Source of the DNA: Patescibacteria group bacterium
GTDB taxonomy: Bacteria; Patescibacteriota; WWE3; UBA101185; UBA10185
Length of the DNA: 17,313 nt
Direction of reading: 5' to 3'
Assembly: GCA_022710505.1 (NCBI GenBank)
Contig: JAKLGS010000010.1
Span: forward strand, 1 to 17,313
Part shown: positions 12,778 to 17,313 of the stretch, in pieces
Layout of the letters: each line of letters begins with the position of its first letter
Position numbering within the stretch: position 1 is the stretch's first letter
The notes under the pieces: generated by a model
Database searches by the model: none
The model's input: only the letters and a program-made list of their open reading frames with translations
What the model was told of the DNA's origin: nothing
Program-made: the position numbers and the translations under genes

Positions 12778-13680
12778 ATGCCTAACATATATCAGAACAT
12801 TAGTTCTAATAAGAGGGACACTGTTCTTATTATGGCTTTGTTTGTAGCTATAATATCGGCTTTGTCTTGGTTTATTGGGGAATATTTCACTGAAGCTGGA
12901 GGTGCCTCAGTATTAGGTACCGCTTTGGTAGTATCGGGAGTTTCCGGTTTTATTTCTTATTTTAATTCAGATAAAATGGTTTTAGGAATTTCCGGAGCTA
13001 AAGAAGTTAAGTATGAAGAAGCACCTGAAGTTTATAATCTCGTAGATAATATTGCGATCGCATCAGGACTTCCAAAACCAAAAGTTTACATAATAAACGA
13101 TAATTCTATGAACGCTTTTGCTACAGGCAGGGACCCAAAACATGGTGTTGTCTGCTTAACAACAGGTATTATTCAGAGACTTGAAAAAAGGGAGCTTGAA
13201 GGTGTAATAGCACACGAAATGTCTCATATCGGAAATTTTGATACCAGATTAATGTCCATAGTTAGTATACTAGTTGGAAGTTTATCTCTAATAGCAGATT
13301 GGTTCACAAGAGGTGCTTTTTTTAGAAGAGGAAAAAGAAGCAGTAACGATGATTCTATTAGTGGAGTAATTTTCTTATTAGGTATATTTTTTTTAATGAT
13401 TAGTCCTTTGATTGCTACATTAATAAAGTTTGCAATCAGCAGGAAAAGAGAATTTTTAGCTGATTCTACATCTGCAATGATTACAAGATATCCTAAGGGA
13501 TTAGCAGATGCCTTAAGAAAAATATCTCAAGACACAGATGTTCTCGAGGCAGCAAACAGTGCTACCGCTCATCTTTATATAAGTGATCCCGTTAGGGGAA
13601 ATTTTGGAAATAAAGTTTCAAGCTTTTTTGACACTCACCCTCCTATTGCAGAAAGGATCAGAAGGCTTGAGGCCATGTAA
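12778..13680 (+). CDS. htpX: HtpX-type membrane zinc metalloprotease
   Basis: 300 residues, family M48. Membrane helices lie near 15-34, 42-60, 156-174 and 195-219. The zinc site is HEMSH (146-150: His146, Glu147, His150) with third ligand Glu225 in REFLADS. NDNSMNAFATG (108-118) and the C-terminal FFDTHPPIAERIRRL are family hallmarks. HtpX degrades damaged or misfolded inner-membrane proteins with its active site on the cytoplasmic side. It starts 11 bases after lemA stops, so both probably share one mRNA. GatC follows after 7 bases. Confidence 0.95.
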   Translation: MPNIYQNISSNKRDTVLIMALFVAIISALSWFIGEYFTEAGGASVLGTALVVSGVSGFISYFNSDKMVLGISGAKEVKYEEAPEVYNLVDNIAIASGLPKPKVYIINDNSMNAFATGRDPKHGVVCLTTGIIQRLEKRELEGVIAHEMSHIGNFDTRLMSIVSILVGSLSLIADWFTRGAFFRRGKRSSNDDSISGVIFLLGIFFLMISPLIATLIKFAISRKREFLADSTSAMITRYPKGLADALRKISQDTDVLEAANSATAHLYISDPVRGNFGNKVSSFFDTHPPIAERIRRLEAM

Positions 13681-13687
13681 TTTTTAT

Positions 13688-13984
13688 ATGTCTGATAAAT
13701 ATATTTCAAAAGAAGAAGTTAAAAAAATTGCGGATTTAGCCAATCTTGATATTTCAGGAGAAGTAGACAAGTTAACCACCCTTTTGAGTGACACTCTTGG
13801 TTACATCCAAACCTTAAAAGAGCTCGATACTTCAAAGGTGGGAGAGACGTTTCAAGTTACCGGTCTAACAGATGTTTTTCAGGATGATAGTGAAGCTGAT
13901 TCTTTAACTAAAGAGGAGGCTTTATCTAATTCTAGCGATAATTACAAAGGTTTATTCTCAACTAAGCCTGTTTTTAAAAGATGA
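13688..13984 (+). CDS. gatC: Asp/Glu-tRNA amidotransferase subunit C
   Basis: 98 residues, typical of GatC, which wraps around GatA and GatB and stabilises the amidotransferase. ISKEEVKKIADLANLDIS at the start, LGYIQTLKELDTSKV in the middle and the C-terminal VFKR tail fit the family. ATG 13688 is chosen over an open frame reaching upstream into htpX. The stop overlaps the gatA ATG (ATGA), implying coupled translation. Confidence 0.92.
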   Translation: MSDKYISKEEVKKIADLANLDISGEVDKLTTLLSDTLGYIQTLKELDTSKVGETFQVTGLTDVFQDDSEADSLTKEEALSNSSDNYKGLFSTKPVFKR

Positions 13985-15408
13985 AAAAATTAAATGAACT
14001 TACAATTCACGAGGCTGTAGAAGGTTTAAAAAAAGGCGAGTTTACTTCTGTACAAATAACGGAGGCTTGTTTAAATCAAATAAATAATGTTGATAAAAAA
14101 ATAAAAGCTCTGATTACCCTTAATTCTAAAAATGCTTTGGAGGAGGCTAAAAGAGCAGACGAAGAGATAGCAGGTACTGGTGCGGTAATTTTTGAAAATA
14201 AACCATTATTAGGGATTCCATATTTATGTAAAGATAATTTTTCTGTAAAGGGGTTGGTTACCACCGCTGGGTCAAATGTTCTTAAGAATTATGTACCTCC
14301 TTTTGATTCTACCGTAACGGGAAGATTGAAAAAAGCTGGGGCTATTCTTCTTGGAAAAACTAATATGGATGCCTTTGCTCACGGCTCTACAACCGAAACA
14401 TCCGATTTTTACCCAACAAAAAATCCTTGGGATATTCACAGAGTACCCGGAGGATCTTCGGGTGGTTCAGCTGCTGCTGTAGCTTCTAACATGTGTCTGT
14501 TTTCAATTGGCAGTGAGACCGGAGGAAGTATTAGAGGTCCTGCTTCTTGGTGTGGCGTTACAGGTTTGAAGCCTTCTTATGGTAGAGTCAGCAGATATGG
14601 AGTTGTAGCAATGGCTTCCTCAACAGATAGCCCGGGTCCCATAACTAAAGATGTTAAAGATGCCGCTTATGTTTTGAATATTATTGCAGGAAAAGATCAC
14701 CGTGACGCTACTTCTTCTCCAGCTGAAGTTGAAGATTACACACCCTCAAATAATTTTAGTTTAAAAGGATTTAAAATAGGAAAACCAATATCTTATTTTA
14801 ATATTGATTTAGAGCCTGAAGTAAAGCAAAAAGTTGAGGATGCAGTGAAAATTCTTGAAGAGATGGGAGCAGAAATAATTGAAATGGATCTCTTAGACCC
14901 AAAATATTCCATAGCTGTTTACACAATTCTACAAAGATCCGAGGTTTCATCTAACTTAGCCAGACTTGACGGTATAAGATACGGTAACGATCGAAAAAGC
15001 TTTGGATTTGAAGCTAAAAAAAGAATAATGCTTGGAACGTACACTTTAAGCGCAGGGTATTATGATGCCTATTATTCAAAAGCTCAGAAAGTGAGAACCC
15101 TGATAAAAAATGATTTTGAAGAAGCTTTTAAAAAAATTGATTTAATTGTTGCTCCATCTATGCCGTGTATTGCTCCTGAACTCGGTCAAAGTGAAAAATC
15201 ATCGATGTACGGAGAACTTATGGATCTTTTATCAGAACCCAGCAGTGTGGCAGGTTTACCGGGAATCTCTATTCCCTGCGGTTTTAGTCAAGGGATGCCT
15301 GTGGGATTACAATTCATCGGTAATATTTTTGGCGAAAAAGACATAATAGAAGTATCCAATTTATTTCAAGAAGGGACTGATTTTCATAAAGATTTTCCAT
15401 CTTTATGA
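13981..15408 (+). CDS. gatA: Asp/Glu-tRNA amidotransferase subunit A
   Basis: 475 residues, full length. GatA is the amidase that frees ammonia from glutamine and passes it to GatB. The amidase-signature triad is visible: Lys84 in CKDNFSVKG, cis-Ser159 in GGSSGGS (157-163) and nucleophile Ser183 in ETGGSIRGPA. LGIPYLCKDN and the C-terminal AGLPGISIPCGF and GLQFIG blocks also fit. It is translationally coupled to gatC. A small gene separates it from gatB. Confidence 0.96.
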   Translation: MKKLNELTIHEAVEGLKKGEFTSVQITEACLNQINNVDKKIKALITLNSKNALEEAKRADEEIAGTGAVIFENKPLLGIPYLCKDNFSVKGLVTTAGSNVLKNYVPPFDSTVTGRLKKAGAILLGKTNMDAFAHGSTTETSDFYPTKNPWDIHRVPGGSSGGSAAAVASNMCLFSIGSETGGSIRGPASWCGVTGLKPSYGRVSRYGVVAMASSTDSPGPITKDVKDAAYVLNIIAGKDHRDATSSPAEVEDYTPSNNFSLKGFKIGKPISYFNIDLEPEVKQKVEDAVKILEEMGAEIIEMDLLDPKYSIAVYTILQRSEVSSNLARLDGIRYGNDRKSFGFEAKKRIMLGTYTLSAGYYDAYYSKAQKVRTLIKNDFEEAFKKIDLIVAPSMPCIAPELGQSEKSSMYGELMDLLSEPSSVAGLPGISIPCGFSQGMPVGLQFIGNIFGEKDIIEVSNLFQEGTDFHKDFPSL

Positions 15409-15417
15409 TTTATAAAT

Positions 15418-15801
15418 ATGTGTTTATTTAATTTATTTAAAAAAAGCATTAAAAGAAAAATAATTACAGTTGAAACAAGAGAGAAAGTTCAGAGAGATTG
15501 GAAAAATGTTGAAATTCTCTTATCCCAAAAAGGTCCGTCACAACTTAGGCAAGCTCTTATTACTGCGGATAAATCCTTGGATAACGCTTTAAAAGACATT
15601 TTTGACGGAGAAACGATGGGGGAGAGGTTAAAAAATGCAGAGAGTTTTTTTGAAAGAGATCAGTACAATAGAATCTGGGAAGCTCACAAGGTAAGAAATA
15701 ATCTGGTTCATGAGTCTGGGTACGAACCTCCTTATTTCGTTGTTACCAAAGCAGTCCAAGATTTAAAAGAAGGTTTAGAAAAATTAGGGGTTCGGGTTTA
15801 A
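15418..15801 (+). CDS. HEPN-like hypothetical protein between gatA and gatB
   Basis: 127 residues, unrecognised by name. The start MCLFNLFKKSIKRK is hydrophobic and basic, possibly an amphipathic membrane-touching helix. The rest is helical and carries TADKSLDNALKD, TMGERLKNA and VRNNLVHES. The last has the R-x4-H motif of HEPN domains, which include RNases and nucleotide-binding helical proteins. It lies 9 bases after gatA and 19 before gatB and is probably co-transcribed. A role in translation is only suggested by position. Confidence 0.75.
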   Translation: MCLFNLFKKSIKRKIITVETREKVQRDWKNVEILLSQKGPSQLRQALITADKSLDNALKDIFDGETMGERLKNAESFFERDQYNRIWEAHKVRNNLVHESGYEPPYFVVTKAVQDLKEGLEKLGVRV

Positions 15802-15820
15802 TTTAAAAAATTTATTTAAT

Positions 15821-17140
15821 ATGGAAAAAGTAACAAGAGACAACTACAAATTAGTTTTAGGTCTTGAAATACACTTGCATTTAAGAACAAAAAGAAAAAT
15901 GTTTTGCAGGTGTAGTGCTGATATATGGGAAAAAGAAGCTAATTCAATCACATGTCCGGTGTGTTTAGGCCTTCCGGGAGCACTTCCGGTTCCCAACGAA
16001 GACGCTGTCAAAAAAACACAATTACTAGGTTTAGCTCTTGGTTGTAGTCTAAACCAAAACTCTAAATTTGATAGAAAACATTACTTTTATCCCGATCTTC
16101 CCAAGGGATATCAGATATCACAATATAAAGAACCACTGTGCTTGGGTGGTCAAGTAGAACTTGATTCGGGTTTTATTGCAGATATAGAAAGGATTCATTT
16201 AGAGGAGGATGTGGCAAAATCTTTCCATGAAGGTGATAGAACTCTTTTAGATTTTAATAAATCAGGGATGCCCTTAGTAGAAATTGTAACAAAACCAGTT
16301 TTTTCAAACACCGTTGATGCGGTAGATTTTTGTAAAAAAATTCAACAGACAGTTAGGTTTTTGGATATTGGTGATGTTGATATGGAGAAAGGACAAATGA
16401 GACTTGAGGCTAATATTTCACTTAGAACGCAAGAAATGGAGAAAAAAGGAGAGCTGTGTAATTATAAGGTGGAAGTAAAAAACATTAATTCATTTAGGTT
16501 TATGGAAAAGGCGGTCCTTGCTGAAATAGATAGGCAGTTGCAGGTTTTTGAAAAAGGAGAGATGCCCATACAAGAGAATAGGGGTTACAATGAAACTACA
16601 GGAAAAACAGTTCCCCAAAGAACTAAAGAAGACGCCAAAGATTACAGGTACTTTCCCGAACCTGATATTCCCCCGATGGTTTTTAGCAACGGTTATATAA
16701 ACGAGTTAAAAAAAGAACTTCCTGAACTTCCCCACATGATAAAAAAGAGATTAGTTCAGAATTATGGAATAAAAATTTCAGAATCTATTGTTTTGGTTGA
16801 TAATTTTGGTATGGAGATAGTAAATAAATTTGAAGAGTTTATAAAAAAGGGTTTAGATTCTAAAAAAATGGCAAGTGCTTTAATAAACAAAAAAGAAACC
16901 CACTTATGGACATTTGATAAATTTAAAGATTATTTACAGGTTCCAGATGAATTAATTGATGAAAATGCCCTTAGAGATTTAATTATAAAGGTGATGGAGA
17001 ATAACCCTAAAGCAGTAGAAGATTACAAAAATGGTAAAGAGAGCTCTATTCAGTTTTTGTTTGGTCAGATAATGAGAGAAACTGGAGGAAAAGTAAAACC
17101 TGACTATGCAATACCTCTTATAAAGAGCTTAATACAGTAA
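15821..17140 (+). CDS. gatB: Asp/Glu-tRNA amidotransferase subunit B
   Basis: 439 residues, somewhat shorter than the usual 470-480, with the deficit mainly in the C-terminal tail domain. GatB binds the mischarged tRNA, activates it with ATP and amidates it. GLEIHLHL, the zinc cysteines Cys29, Cys31, Cys45 and Cys48 (CRCS and CPVCLGLPGALP), KHYFYPDLPKGYQISQY, HLEEDVAK and VEVKNINSFRF are all present. The C-terminus ends in a YqeY-like helical domain (FLFGQIMRETGGKVKP). With GatC and GatA it forms a complete GatCAB in this window. Confidence 0.96.
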   Translation: MEKVTRDNYKLVLGLEIHLHLRTKRKMFCRCSADIWEKEANSITCPVCLGLPGALPVPNEDAVKKTQLLGLALGCSLNQNSKFDRKHYFYPDLPKGYQISQYKEPLCLGGQVELDSGFIADIERIHLEEDVAKSFHEGDRTLLDFNKSGMPLVEIVTKPVFSNTVDAVDFCKKIQQTVRFLDIGDVDMEKGQMRLEANISLRTQEMEKKGELCNYKVEVKNINSFRFMEKAVLAEIDRQLQVFEKGEMPIQENRGYNETTGKTVPQRTKEDAKDYRYFPEPDIPPMVFSNGYINELKKELPELPHMIKKRLVQNYGIKISESIVLVDNFGMEIVNKFEEFIKKGLDSKKMASALINKKETHLWTFDKFKDYLQVPDELIDENALRDLIIKVMENNPKAVEDYKNGKESSIQFLFGQIMRETGGKVKPDYAIPLIKSLIQ

Positions 17141-17144
17141 AAAG

Positions 17145-17198
17145 TATCAAATACCCTAACCTCTGTTTGTAAATTTATTTGATATTAACTGTTAATAT
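17145..17198. other. AT-rich inverted repeats before the last gene
   Basis: TATCAAATA (17145-17153) pairs with TATTTGATA (17176-17184), and ATATTAA (17182-17188) with TTAATAT (17192-17198). The second could be an operator-like site close to the next gene's start. Both are AT-rich and could be chance. No clear terminator for gatB is seen. Confidence 0.3.
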
Positions 17199-17206
17199 AA
17201 CTTCGT

Positions 17207-17313
17207 ATGGAATTGAAATTTGATCCAGAAAATCCAATATATGTCCACGTGACAACAGAAAGTCAGTACAACGAAGCGTTGGAAGATCTCGAAAAACAAA
17301 AAGTTGTTGGGGT
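17207..17313 (+). CDS. Probable RNase D-like 3'-5' exonuclease, N-terminal fragment
   Basis: 35 codons from ATG 17207 to the window end: MELKFDPENPIYVHVTTESQ, then YNEALEDLEKQKVVGV. The pattern of a strand, a TTE-x-x-x-EAL-x-x-L helix and a VVGV strand is how DEDD-family exonuclease domains begin, usually followed by DTE with the first catalytic residues. Those residues fall outside the window, so the assignment is tentative. Confidence 0.5.
   Translation, partial: MELKFDPENPIYVHVTTESQYNEALEDLEKQKVVG

Overview
The window looks like a chromosomal segment of a Candidate Phyla Radiation (Patescibacteria) bacterium. The DNA is AT-rich and genes are packed tightly. Its small surface proteins and its variable proteins ending in an RFVFVR motif are types I associate with that group. 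TGA is used as an ordinary stop (RT, GatC, GatA), so this is not a UGA=Gly lineage such as Gracilibacteria or SR1. The exact phylum cannot be fixed from the sequence.

Region 1 (1-~4960): a diversity-generating retroelement (DGR) island on the 3' side of a tRNA-Gly(CCC) gene. A partial HIT-family gene and an unrecognised ORF lie to its left. The island contains a variable protein gene (VP1, 893-1501) with variable repeat VR1, a template repeat (TR, 1857-1985) ending in a hairpin terminator, an accessory gene avd on the opposite strand (2421-2002), a DGR-type reverse transcriptase (2404-3417) and a second variable protein gene (VP2, 3915-4412) with VR2. In the first 33 codons TR and VR1 differ almost only at TR adenines, the hallmark of DGR mutagenic retrohoming. 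The island reads as two tandem units (545-3568 and 3569-4640). Each starts with a 21-bp copy of the tRNA-Gly 3' end and finishes with the same 93-bp tail. The first unit carries TR, avd and RT; the second carries only a VP gene. A hairpin terminator matching the one beside tRNA-Asp sits at the outer edge (506-543), as if the island had been inserted between tRNA-Gly and its original terminator.

Region 2 (4990-9492, minus strand): a cell-surface gene cluster. From its promoter end it encodes a secreted protein with a WxL-like domain, a DUF916-like protein with a transmembrane helix, LysM and disordered tail, a second WxL-like protein with an extra beta-rich domain, a small secreted protein, a coiled-coil protein and a membrane-anchored LysM protein. 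It resembles the WxL/DUF916 loci of Firmicutes, in which cell-wall-binding WxL proteins are partnered by a membrane-anchored DUF916 protein.

Region 3 (9646-10333, minus strand): an unrecognised 134-residue protein with a near-consensus promoter and strong terminator, then tRNA-Asp(GTC) with its terminator.

Region 4 (10427-17313, plus strand): housekeeping genes in close array: PolX, LemA, HtpX, GatC, GatA, a HEPN-like protein, GatB and the start of a probable RNase D-like exonuclease. GatCAB amidates mischarged Glu-tRNA(Gln) and/or Asp-tRNA(Asn).
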